Below, piece after piece: positions 1 through 8,900 of a DNA stretch of 64,000 nucleotides. This DNA is from a virus. A program made the translations under genes and the position numbers. Every line of letters starts with the position of its first letter. Within the stretch, counting starts at the first letter, position 1. Below the pieces are notes generated by a model. It did no database searches, had not been told where the DNA came from, and saw nothing but the letters and a program-made list of their open reading frames with translations. Where the stretch lies: positions 54,191 through 118,190 of IMG/VR virus record IMGVR_UViG_3300037882_001492, one strand, 5' to 3'.

Positions 1-736
1 ACTGTTTTGACGAATTAGAAAATTGATATGATGATTTTATCAAACACCCATCCGTGTCAATTAGACCGGCCAACAATTCTAATCTATTTTTTCTAGAGTT
101 TATTAAATATTGTTTTGGAATAAATTTATTTTTACAAGAAACTTTATAAAGTTTATAAAATTTAAGTTTTTCAATAATCGGGTTTTTAGATGGGCCGGAA
201 TTAGGTTCAAGCCCTGCACTATATGTGCTGGCTTTACTTCCTTGTTTTCCGTATGCATTAATGTGCAGTTTTTCCTCCCCAACACTAAGACAATAATTAG
301 AAAAATATTCCCTAATTTCTTCGTCCATAGTTATAATCCTTGGAGTTTTTAAAAGGGAACCGTCCCCTAACATCGCTCCAATAAAGTAAGGCTCTAATAA
401 AACTTCCGCATGTGGAAACTCTACCTCACTTCTATACAAATTATAATCATATTTCTCTAAATCATATAATGAATCATAATCTTTAACTTTAATTGTTAAA
501 AATTCTTCTCGCTTCTTAAGACGATTAGTTTTTAAGTGCAGCAAATGGTCTGTGGTTACTGTTATTTCTTTCCCATTCTTAGGAATTATTTTAACCATTT
601 CACTTTTACCGCGAAATAACTTTATAACATTTCTTTCTTTAGAGTCCGGTCCCATTAATTTATCCCCAAGTTCTACATCCTCAACATTTTTTATAGAACC
701 GTCAAACATCAAAACTTTAGTACCAGATGCGTAACA
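1..736 (-). other. intein with LAGLIDADG homing endonuclease, C-terminal part outside window
   Basis: The intein begins at Cys codon 736-734 (CYASGTKVLMFDGS, a typical block A, close to the start of VMA-type inteins), followed by VEDVELGDKLMGPD and a block B TxxH motif (TVTTDHLL). The first endonuclease motif FIGAMLGDG lies near 390-360 and the second, LAGLIDTDG, at 73-47. About 245 residues are visible; blocks F and G and the C-extein junction are to the left of the window. The endonuclease motifs are intact, so the element may still be able to home. Insertion follows the conserved SDIKVAE stretch of the host glycosyltransferase, so splicing is needed to restore the donor-binding region. Confidence 0.88.
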
Positions 737-1645
737 TTCTGCAACTTTGATATCGGATTTTGAATCGTTAAAGAAATTATATTGTAATGGGGCAATAGCA
801 ATATCAATATTACTATAGAAGATGCCATACTTATCAATCGGTTGCGCCCAAAAGATTTCTACATTTGATCGTTTAGATCCAGCAGTTAGAATCTTTTGGT
901 AATTGTCCCAAACATCACTTTGCCAATCTTTTTTAGCACCAGGAGGAAAAAAAGGTCTTCCAAAGAAATTCCATTTAACTTTTTCAGGTCCAACTAACTG
1001 ATTTACAGCCAGCATTGTACCTTTAAATTCTTTTACATCTTCCTCATGGTGGATTCCGCCTACCCAACCAATTCTAACGGGTTTAGACTGATTCTTTGGT
1101 GCATTCCAATTCGGAAGGTTGTAATCAATAGCATTTTTAAGGATCGCTAAGGCACCAGATTTAATATAAGGTTTTACTCGCTCAGCAAACTTTCTTTGAG
1201 TTACAGTAACAAGATTTGAATGCTCATAAAGTAATTTAGTTAATTCGTCTAATTTCTTTTCTTTATAGGCAGCATAATGTCTATGCCCTTCGTATAAATC
1301 AGTAAGTAAATCATCTGTATCAAAATGATGGATTTTGCCTCTCTTTCTAGTTTCGTCTAATAATTGAACATTATATTGTGGTCCGAAATCGTGAATATTG
1401 CAAGTAAACACAATATCAGCCCATTCAATATCGGGAACTTTACTATCTGGATTTACAAAGATTTGAGTTCCTTCACCTTGCCGCCACTCTAAAGGATTTT
1501 TATTGAAGCGAACTTCGATATAATCAGATAGAGCTTCCTGTATTTTTTTACATGGAATAATAACCCGATATTGAGCGCACCCCCCTTCATTCGGAGGAAC
1601 AGCTAATAGGCGTAATTTTCTTGGAAGTTTAGGTAAATCTTGCAT
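1..1645 (-). CDS. GT-B (GT4-like) glycosyltransferase interrupted by an intein, partial
   Basis: The reading frame starts at ATG 1645 and stays open to the left edge (548 codons seen). Residues 1-303 are a GT-B-type glycosyltransferase: a Rossmann-like second half with IGWVGGIHH near residue 200 and the donor-site run SNIDIAIAPL followed by SKSDIKVAE, the usual GT4 'FN-x-SK-x-x-IKxxE' region. Residue 304 is a Cys that starts an intein instead of the expected YAAxGxPVV. The rest of the enzyme must lie beyond the window. It may glycosylate phage DNA, a virion protein or a host surface sugar; the sequence does not say which. It follows gp32 and a terminator whose U-tract touches this ATG; no Shine-Dalgarno is visible. 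I translated the frame by hand and found no stop. Confidence 0.8.
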   Translation of the reverse strand, partial: MQDLPKLPRKLRLLAVPPNEGGCAQYRVIIPCKKIQEALSDYIEVRFNKNPLEWRQGEGTQIFVNPDSKVPDIEWADIVFTCNIHDFGPQYNVQLLDETRKRGKIHHFDTDDLLTDLYEGHRHYAAYKEKKLDELTKLLYEHSNLVTVTQRKFAERVKPYIKSGALAILKNAIDYNLPNWNAPKNQSKPVRIGWVGGIHHEEDVKEFKGTMLAVNQLVGPEKVKWNFFGRPFFPPGAKKDWQSDVWDNYQKILTAGSKRSNVEIFWAQPIDKYGIFYSNIDIAIAPLQYNFFNDSKSDIKVAECYASGTKVLMFDGSIKNVEDVELGDKLMGPDSKERNVIKLFRGKSEMVKIIPKNGKEITVTTDHLLHLKTNRLKKREEFLTIKVKDYDSLYDLEKYDYNLYRSEVEFPHAEVLLEPYFIGAMLGDGSLLKTPRIITMDEEIREYFSNYCLSVGEEKLHINAYGKQGSKASTYSAGLEPNSGPSKNPIIEKLKFYKLYKVSCKNKFIPKQYLINSRKNRLELLAGLIDTDGCLIKSSYQFSNSSKQ

Positions 1646-1683
1646 AAAAAAAATAGGGGAGACTCTTTGTTAAAATCTCCCCT
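1646..1683 (-). terminator. intrinsic terminator after gp32, U-tract abutting next start codon
   Basis: On the minus strand an 8-bp stem AGGGGAGA / TCTCCCCT (1676-1683 with 1655-1662, written on the plus strand) with a 13-nt loop is followed by A and eight T. The T-run (1646-1653) ends exactly at the ATG of the glycosyltransferase (1645). It should end most transcripts of the highly expressed SSB gene and leaves no room for a ribosome binding site for the next gene. Confidence 0.85.
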
Positions 1684-1699
1684 CAAAACCATCAAAATC

Positions 1700-2509
1700 T
1701 TAGGCTTCCATGTCGTCCAAGGACTCAGAAAATTCTTGGTCATCAGACCCGACAGCAGCCGCAGCAGCGGATACAGGAGCCGCAATTCCCAACATTTCAG
1801 CCCTATATTGGTCCCTCTTGGCATCAGCCACCGCTCTAACCTCTTCAAAGGCAGGAAGTTTAATCAAAACACTTAAATCGTGTCTTTGAGCAAGGATATT
1901 AGCAATCTCTTCTTCGCTTTCCGCTAACGGAGTAGATTTAATTCTAAACGAAGATTTATCGTAATTATTGTAACCAGCGACCTTTTCCATTTTCAGGTTA
2001 AAGTCCCATCCCTTTTCAGTATCGAAAATATAAGTCTCTCCGTTACCAAAATCTTCGTCAAACATTCCATCAAGAATCTTTTGGAAGATTTTAACTCCTT
2101 GGCTAAGGATTTTGACTTTTGAATCTCTACGATCATAGACATTGAAATAGTAGCGATCAGATGCGCCTAAGCCATTCTTGAATAAGAAATCTCGTTTTGC
2201 TTCTCCAGCAGGAGTTTCTTTTCCATCGTTATTGATATCTTTCCAGATTTCAAAATATAGTTCGCACAGAGGGCATTTTTCATCATGCTTTCTCAAGCAA
2301 TGAAAGTTATTCTCTCCGACTTTGTGAATTGCAGTTTCAGCGTAAAATTGTTCGGGATTTGGATTTCCAGGAAGAATTCTCAAGGAAGCAGATTCTTTCT
2401 CCCCGATTTGAACGAAATTCTCAAGGAAGTTTCCGCCCGAACCTTTGTTTGCAAGTTTCTCTTTCTTCTTTCGAAGTTCTTCCATAAAGTTAGGTGTTAG
2501 TTTAGCCAT
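1700..2509 (-). CDS. gp32: gp32-like single-stranded DNA-binding protein
   Basis: 269 residues, close to T4 gp32 (301). It coats ssDNA at the replication fork and during recombination. The N-terminal 20 residues are basic (LAST-like cooperativity region in the family). A zinc site is visible as H62-x8-C71-x7-C79-x2-C82, the same order as His-Cys-Cys-Cys in T4 gp32. The extreme C-terminus is acidic (SDDQEFSESLDDMEA), the usual protein-interaction tail of SSBs. ATG 2509 lies 1 nt after the stop of the UvsY-like gene, and gp32, UvsY and helicase in tandem form a recombination/replication group. A strong terminator follows. Assignment rests on zinc site, tail, size and context. Confidence 0.9.
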   Translation of the reverse strand: MAKLTPNFMEELRKKKEKLANKGSGGNFLENFVQIGEKESASLRILPGNPNPEQFYAETAIHKVGENNFHCLRKHDEKCPLCELYFEIWKDINNDGKETPAGEAKRDFLFKNGLGASDRYYFNVYDRRDSKVKILSQGVKIFQKILDGMFDEDFGNGETYIFDTEKGWDFNLKMEKVAGYNNYDKSSFRIKSTPLAESEEEIANILAQRHDLSVLIKLPAFEEVRAVADAKRDQYRAEMLGIAAPVSAAAAAVGSDDQEFSESLDDMEA

Positions 2510-2510
2510 G

Positions 2511-2948
2511 TTAAGTTGTTAATTTGATTTCAGCCCTTCTGTTACTGCTGGCCTGAACAAGCATATCTTTTAATGTCTCGACTGAGGCATATAAATTTTT
2601 ACATAGGAAAAAACGATATTCCTCTGTAAGTAACCCTCTGTAAGATTCTTTTACTTTAGGGTCAAGGATAGACAACGATTCTAATTTAGCATCACTAAGT
2701 TTAGAAGAAGAAGATTTAATGGCATCAGCCTTAATCTGCGACACAATCTCATCATGATCTATTCGTCTTGAGTCATAACGATTCTTAGCATATGCAAGAA
2801 CCGCACCAAGAAATGCATGATAAGCAGCGACTTCTGTAATTCGTTTATCTAAGGTTTCTTCATTGAAAGATAACAAGTTAGTGATTAAAGTCTCATAACG
2901 ATCTTCAATGTTGGTATAGAAGTTTTTGTAGGTTTCGATAGGTAGCAT
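2511..2948 (-). CDS. putative UvsY-like recombination mediator
   Basis: 145 residues, near the length of T4 UvsY (137), predicted largely helical, with a basic mid-part (KNRYDSRRIDHDEIVSQIKADAIK) and a C-terminal region EEYRFFLCKNLYASVETLKDM that resembles the UvsY C-terminus in layout. UvsY loads the UvsX recombinase on gp32-covered ssDNA. Here the gene sits directly before gp32, a fitting place. There is no decisive motif; the name is an inference from size, predicted fold and neighbours. A helicase-loader (gp59-like) or unrelated helical protein is possible. No UvsX/RecA is in the window. Confidence 0.45.
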   Translation of the reverse strand: MLPIETYKNFYTNIEDRYETLITNLLSFNEETLDKRITEVAAYHAFLGAVLAYAKNRYDSRRIDHDEIVSQIKADAIKSSSSKLSDAKLESLSILDPKVKESYRGLLTEEYRFFLCKNLYASVETLKDMLVQASSNRRAEIKLTT

Positions 2949-2950
2949 AG

Positions 2951-3316
2951 TTATTGGGTTATAATATTATAGTGTTTATTTCGGGATTTACAAAATTCAT
3001 AGTAGGAATTGAAATTTTCGCGGTAAACAAAGAAGTAAGTTTCGTCAGTTGAGTTGATTAAATGTTCTACAAGTCGCGGGTAAGTATAAGTATCTATGTC
3101 TGATCTTGTGAAAAGAAAACAAGCAATACCCCGTTGTTTACAAATTTTTTCTATCTGTTTAAAATATGGTCCTTTCGCAATCAATACGATTTTGTAATGT
3201 GATGGAATCTGATTAACCAGATACGATACATTCTCTTTCGTCGGATATGAGTCAGACAGGATAATACTCACCAACTTAGAAGTATAAGAATCGAAATGAA
3301 GTTTGTCTCTATGCAT
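2951..3316 (-). CDS. hypothetical protein
   Basis: 121 residues, not recognised. Alternating hydrophobic strands and helices (KLVSIILSD, YKIVLIAKG, GIACFLFTR, TYFFVYRE) suggest a small alpha/beta Rossmann-like or TOPRIM-like fold without visible catalytic residues. ATG 3316 overlaps the stop of the helicase gene by 8 nt (ATGCATAG), so it is probably translated by coupling, and it lies between helicase and UvsY-like genes. A role in replication or recombination is only suggested by position. Confidence 0.7.
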   Translation of the reverse strand: MHRDKLHFDSYTSKLVSIILSDSYPTKENVSYLVNQIPSHYKIVLIAKGPYFKQIEKICKQRGIACFLFTRSDIDTYTYPRLVEHLINSTDETYFFVYRENFNSYYEFCKSRNKHYNIITQ

Positions 3317-4607
3317 CTTGCATCACCATTTTACTTGCTTCAATTTTAATGTTATGGACAAACTTAGAAACCCCATTTCTGTTTTTGATAATAAACAATC
3401 TAGCTTTTCCTTCTTCTTTCTCTGCTGTAGTTTGATTGATCGAGAAGATAAACTCACATGGACGAAGCTTGCCATACGAATCTCCGACTTCTCTTTCAGT
3501 AATAATAGTAACCTTGTGGGCTTCTCTATTAGTTTGTGTTGCGGTCCAAACTAACATTCTAGATTGAATCGCTAATCCTCTTAGATGTTCAACGGTATCT
3601 TGTTGAGCCTCATAAGTGGCTTTTTCACCTTCGGACATTAAATCAAGGTAATCAATAATCAATACATCAGGAACAAAATTCTCATAGTTTTTCAACTGTT
3701 GCAGGTATGCCCTAAGTTGAGACATTGATAAACATTTGGTCGGAAACTGTTTAACTTTAATCTTACCTAATGGGAATCCTTTCGTTTCAATAAGTTTGTT
3801 GTTAATTAATGACAGACGATATTTAATGTCCGATACGCGATTCTTTAACTCTGTTATGGGAATTCGTGTGAAACAAGAGTCTATGCGTTGTTCGATTCTA
3901 TCTTCACTCATTTCCAAAGAAATATAAGCAACATTCAAACCTTCTTTTGCCGACTCTACTGCTTGATTAACAAGATAGATTGATTTACCTACTCCTGTTG
4001 GTGCAATTACCATTGCAATCTCACCACGACCAAATCCACCTTCATCTAACTGTTCATTAAGTTTCTCAAATGGTGTGCGTCCAATACAATTTTTAGTGCT
4101 TGTAAGACGCTGGTATCGTGATTCAAAATCCTCCCCATAATATGAACCTAATTCAAGGGAACGGCCAACTTGTAAAGCGGCGGAAACCCTTTCTCTAACT
4201 TTCTCGTAATGACCAGAATTTACTAGTTCAACAGATCCGATTAGGGCTTCTACCATCGCTTGCTTTTGAGCAAACTTCTCTACTTTATCTAAGAGATATT
4301 CTTTAGTAGAGTTAGCAGAAACATCAGTTGAATTAATGCTAGTAAGTTCTTGACGATAATCACCTAAAAACTCTTTTTCAGTCAATAAAGGTTTTAGGTC
4401 TTCAATGATTTGTGAATCGTCAGGTAAAGCACGATACTTATAGTAATAATCTCTAATTACTCTAAAGATTTTAGCATGAACATCTGATTCAAAATATTCT
4501 GGCTTTAACATTGCCAAAATTTGAGTCAAATAATCAATATCCGCCTTGCATAGGAACAGAATTGATCTTTGAATCCCTTCTTCGAAATCTAATGTGTCTT
4601 TAGTCAT
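3309..4607 (-). CDS. gp41: replicative DNA helicase, DnaB/gp41 family
   Basis: 432 residues, the size of the DnaB/T4 gp41 class. The N-terminal helical domain (1-150; FLCKADIDYLTQIL, a DnaB-N-like start) leads to a RecA-type ATPase core: Walker A APTGVGKS at 202-209, the YISLEM box at 228-233, and Walker B VLIIDYLDL at about 315-322. It unwinds the duplex 5'-3' as a hexamer and should act with the TOPRIM primase at 59193-60098. ATG 4607 shares its A with the dUTPase stop (TAATG). The stop is TAG, which shows that TAG normally terminates in this phage. Confidence 0.93.
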   Translation of the reverse strand: MTKDTLDFEEGIQRSILFLCKADIDYLTQILAMLKPEYFESDVHAKIFRVIRDYYYKYRALPDDSQIIEDLKPLLTEKEFLGDYRQELTSINSTDVSANSTKEYLLDKVEKFAQKQAMVEALIGSVELVNSGHYEKVRERVSAALQVGRSLELGSYYGEDFESRYQRLTSTKNCIGRTPFEKLNEQLDEGGFGRGEIAMVIAPTGVGKSIYLVNQAVESAKEGLNVAYISLEMSEDRIEQRIDSCFTRIPITELKNRVSDIKYRLSLINNKLIETKGFPLGKIKVKQFPTKCLSMSQLRAYLQQLKNYENFVPDVLIIDYLDLMSEGEKATYEAQQDTVEHLRGLAIQSRMLVWTATQTNREAHKVTIITEREVGDSYGKLRPCEFIFSINQTTAEKEEGKARLFIIKNRNGVSKFVHNIKIEASKMVMQDA

Positions 4608-5146
4608 TAATTACCTGTTGAACCAAATCCCCCGGTTCCTCTCATATTATACCCTGCTTCCTTCGCTACCATAAGATCAAAATCCTCTTTACAAAAATAA
4701 ACGCCAGCTAAAGGTTCAAGCGTTTTTGGAATCATTTGTGCAATTCTTTCTCTTGCTTGAATTGTAATAACTTCGTTTGTGCAATTTCTGATTGCAAGTA
4801 TTACTTCACCTCTATAATCAGAGTCAATAATTCCAACTCCATTTGCGAGGGATAAACCTTTTTTACCCCAAGACGATCTAATGAATACTTCAAAGTAATA
4901 TCCTTGCGGTGGTTTGATAAAAGTTCCTGTTGAAACTATAGCAATTCTTCCAGGCTCAACTTGAATTGTATTCATCGAAATTAAATCAAATCCCGCAGAT
5001 CCAGGAGTTGCTTTTTTTAAAACTGGCCCTGTGTATTGGAAACATTTAATCGTTAATTCCTTAATTTCAACCTTATCAATATCAGGATATTTTTCTTCAA
5101 TTTCTGCAATATACTGCATTTTCTGTAAAGGGGTTAAATTATCCAT
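4607..5146 (-). CDS. dut: dUTP diphosphatase (trimeric dUTPase)
   Basis: 179 residues, slightly longer than usual because of a 40-residue N-terminal helical extension. All five trimeric dUTPase motifs are present in order: I PGSAGFDL (48-55), II RSSWGKKGL (90-98), III GIIDSDYRGEV (105-115, catalytic Asp), IV RERIAQM (132-138) and V RGTGGFGSTG (169-178, phosphate-binding arm). It hydrolyses dUTP to dUMP and keeps uracil out of phage DNA. The family A polymerase region also carries a UDG-like domain, so uracil handling may be a theme of this phage. It overlaps the upstream gene by 8 nt. Confidence 0.96.
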   Translation of the reverse strand: MDNLTPLQKMQYIAEIEEKYPDIDKVEIKELTIKCFQYTGPVLKKATPGSAGFDLISMNTIQVEPGRIAIVSTGTFIKPPQGYYFEVFIRSSWGKKGLSLANGVGIIDSDYRGEVILAIRNCTNEVITIQARERIAQMIPKTLEPLAGVYFCKEDFDLMVAKEAGYNMRGTGGFGSTGN

Positions 5147-5630
5147 TTGGTCTTTTTCCTAAAGTTGTTATTGTTTTATCAATGTTCTCTTCAACTGCTT
5201 TCGCAACATTTTGGGAGCGTTTAATTCTTTCGTGTACTTCTTTTCCTTTTACTCGTTTCAAAGTACCTTCCTGCTCAAAATATTCATAATCCATTTCATA
5301 TTTGGAATAAGGTGAAATTCCTTTCTTACCTTCTAATATTTCTTGTGAGTTTTTAATCTCTGCTTGCTGAATTTCCTTTGTATAGGATTTTCTACTTTCA
5401 ACAGATCGAAACACTCGTTCTCTGAAATCTGATGACCTTGCTTGGCATAGAAACTTACCGAAACTAAGTTCCGCCAATTTACCACATTCAGGACATTCAG
5501 CATTAGCCGGAACTGTTAAAGGTGGTTCATCAAAATCCACTATGAATTTGTGTGGAATCATCGAACATTCATCGTTCTCACACCAAAAGTAGAATTTAGT
5601 TTGAATGAAATTTTCTTCTCCTGCTTTCAT
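5139..5630 (-). CDS. zinc-ribbon protein of unknown function
   Basis: 163 residues from ATG 5630, whose A is shared with the stop of the upstream gene (TAATG). A TTG six bases further up is in frame but would lie inside that gene. A zinc-ribbon-like pair of knuckles is visible near the N-terminus: CENDEC (about 12-17) and CPEC (about 44-47). The rest is charged and helical (repeated E/K/Y-rich stretch at 80-150) and may be a coiled coil. The family is not recognised; the location between RNR and dUTPase suggests DNA metabolism or a transcription-related adaptor. Confidence 0.75.
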   Translation of the reverse strand: MKAGEENFIQTKFYFWCENDECSMIPHKFIVDFDEPPLTVPANAECPECGKLAELSFGKFLCQARSSDFRERVFRSVESRKSYTKEIQQAEIKNSQEILEGKKGISPYSKYEMDYEYFEQEGTLKRVKGKEVHERIKRSQNVAKAVEENIDKTITTLGKRPNG

Positions 5631-5929
5631 TAACAATCCTCTTCTTCGTTTCGTATCTTATCAGGAATTCCAACACATGATTCATTTACATAACTAAACT
5701 CATATTCTAGGTTAGAGCTACTATCTTGATTGTGTTTTCTATAACACAAAACCATGGGCATGTATTCTAAAAGAATTGCACCTTCAAGTCGTCTAAGAAT
5801 TTCATTAATTGCGGCAGTTCCGTATTCAGATGGGATATACCCGTCTTTATGTCTTTGTAATGTCCCGATAATTTCTAACAAAAGATTATCTTGTGTTAGT
5901 GGCCGTAAATAATTTACATTATTTTTCAT
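5630..5929 (-). CDS. hypothetical protein
   Basis: 99 residues, not recognised. It has a helical middle (YGTAAINEILRRLEGAILLEYMPMVL) and a charged acidic end (RNEEEDC). ATG 5929 starts 7 nt after the RNR stop, and its own stop shares a base with the next ATG, so it belongs to the RNR-dut translational chain. No motif that allows a functional guess. Confidence 0.65.
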   Translation of the reverse strand: MKNNVNYLRPLTQDNLLLEIIGTLQRHKDGYIPSEYGTAAINEILRRLEGAILLEYMPMVLCYRKHNQDSSSNLEYEFSYVNESCVGIPDKIRNEEEDC

Positions 5930-5935
5930 ATTTTA

Positions 5936-8900
5936 TTATAATTCACAAACCCCATTTTTGCAAGTGTCCACAGAATCTACTACATCGACCAACTCACCTT
6001 CGATAATTAACTTGTCCAAGTCAACGGTTGCTGGATCAATTCTAGTAAGTGGTTCGTTTCCTCTGCTTCCTGCTTTATAGAAAGTGAAGCCTTTAATATC
6101 AGCAGCATAAGTAGTTAAAGTCTCTTGAATTTCGGGAGTCATTGTAAATGTCTCTGGTAGATTACAAGTTTTTGATACGGCTGAATCAATGAATTGTTGA
6201 ATAGTGGCTTGCATTTTAATGTGTTCTTCGGGAGTAACATCGTATGCACCGACTACATGTTCAACATTCTTTCCTTTCAAGTAAAGGTATTTAAACAACG
6301 GATCAACTACGATCTTTTCATTCCACACACTTCCAACCGTAGTGCGCCATCTACGCTTATAAATCGGAGAAAATATAGGCTCAATTCCTGTTGAAACCCC
6401 AAGCACCATTGCCGTACTTCCAGTAGGAGGAACAGTTAGTAATACCGCGTTTCTTAATCCGTTTAGTCTAATTTCTGTTCTAAGTCTAGCCGGTAAGGTT
6501 TTAAAATACTTCTCTTTTCTGAGTTTAGACCAATCATAAGCCTCAAACGAACCTTTATGTCTAGCCAAATTCATAGATGCTTTATAGGCCTCATATCGAA
6601 TAGTTTGAAACAGCCTTTCAGTAAACTCCAAACATGCCTCGCTACCATAACGATAACCGGCTTTAATTAGCATATAATGAAATCCCATTACCCCTAATCC
6701 AATTCTACGACTTCGAATACCGGCTTCTTTACATTCTGGAATTGGAAAATGGTTTGCCGTTAAAACATCATCTAAAAATCTAACACCGATTCTAACAGTT
6801 CGTGCAAGCTTTTTCCAATCTATTTCTCCATCATCAGATACCATATTAGATAAATTAATATTTCCTAAACAACAGTTCGAATATGCAGGTAATGGAATTT
6901 CGCCACAATTTGATGTAAAACCATATTCTGTTAAAAATGTATGGGTATTGTCGTCAACGGTTATATCATAAACATCTTCATAAATCTCTGTAGCTTCAAC
7001 ATTAACAATTCTAAGATAATCTTTCTCTGTTTTTAGTTGTTGATTCACGATGGTTTGCAAAGCTTCGTGTTTTCTCAAATGCGTAAGTGATAATTTTGTG
7101 CCTAATTTTTTCGATTGAGCTTCACAAATATTCACATCGTAGCGAACAAAACTCTTTCCATTTAATAATGAAATAGACTTTCTAACTTGACAAGACACTC
7201 CGATACATCGAAGCAGTTTTTTAACATCAAACGCCAACTTTTCATGGCAAGTAGTTAAATTTACATAATTGCCACTATTTTTAGAGTCAGTTTTTCGAAT
7301 ACAAACATGACCGTCAGAAGAAAACAACCCATCCAAATAACCTAAAATAAAATCCTCTGATGCTGTCCAGATACATTCTGGAAGTCCATTCTTTTTACCT
7401 CTATGGCCGAGACTATAAAAATAATCACAAAATTCTTTTGAATTCACATACAATTCATAGCAGCCTTTATTTAATCTTAAACGAGAGATATTTTTTTTCC
7501 TGGAATTAACAAAATCAGCCACAATATTCGCAATACCGTTTTCTGAATCTTCCTGAGAAAAAATAAACCCATAATAAGGACCGTTCCGTTTGTGGATTCC
7601 AGACCACCCATCGCCGTAATTCCACCCCAAAACAAAACCTTCTTCGTATGTTAGTGTAGATTTTTTATTTCCAAAATGTGGAGATACGGGATGATAAATC
7701 AAATCTCCTATCTGGAGGTCAGAAGTTTCCTTTTTTCTTAAATCTCCACAGTCAATTGAAATTTTATTATCTCGCTTACAATTAATATTTCTTGTAATTA
7801 TAGGCCATTTATGGTCAGGAGTGCAAAAGACTTCTGATTTATCATTAAATGTAATTTTATATAATTGTTTATTAATTCCTGATTTAAAAACTTTACACGA
7901 AACTAATTCCCCTTTGTAGTTAACCACTTTCGTATAAGGGGTAGTTTCGGCAAGGTCTTTTATTTTAAACCATCCATTTTCAGAATACACTAGCGTATCC
8001 CAACGAAGAGACGGGTTTGTTTGTTGCATAGTCTCGAAATAAGATACATTAGTATGAGAATTAGCGAAATCTAAATTATAGATTCCAGGTTCCCCACACT
8101 CAGTAGCGTTTTTCAAAATACTATGCCACAAATCTTTAGCTTTTAATACGGTTTGAACTGGATCTTCGAAAGTATCTTTGAAATGTTTTACATAGTGAAA
8201 CTTAGCAACTCCCAAAGCATCTTCGGCGGTTTTAGCAACTACTTTAATACGATCATTGCCTAGTTCAGAAATTCTATTAATTTCAAAAACATAATATCGG
8301 ACATGCCTTCCACCAAAGGTAAAATACCACTCCTCATCTTTATGAACCGCTTCCATAAATCTATCTGTAATTGCAACAGAAATATTGAAATTAGTCAGTT
8401 CTTTGCGGTCTAATTTTACATTCAGAAACTCTAATAGATCAGGATGAGTGATATTTAAAATACTCATAAGGGCGACCCTGCGGCTCCGTCCGGCCATTAC
8501 ATGGTTACCGATTTCATTAATCATTTTCATAACAGAAATAGAACCCGGAGCAGAGTATTTAATATTTTGAATATCTTCCCCTTTTGGTCTAATTTCACTA
8601 AAGTTTAGACCCACACCGCCTCCACCACATGAAATCTTATACATGTCGGAAATTGTTTTTCCAATACTGTCAATATTGTCGTTTGGAGTTAACGCATAAC
8701 AATTCAACATATTGTTATTCAATCTCCCGGCACCAAATAGAATTCTACCTCCTGGACAGAAATCACCTGAATTTATAGCATCGTAGAACTTCCTTTCGTG
8801 AACTTCTCGTTCTTCTAAAGGTTCCGCCATCGCAACCGTTTTTGCAACTCGCTTGGCACAATCTTTCCATTCTTCTTCACCAGGAAAAGCATATTTGTCT

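Noticed and set aside
1603-1848. Short ORFs such as 1603-1848, 9966-10208, 27871-28053 and the plus-strand frames inside minus-strand genes
   Set aside because: They lie in other frames of well-supported genes and carry no recognisable protein features.
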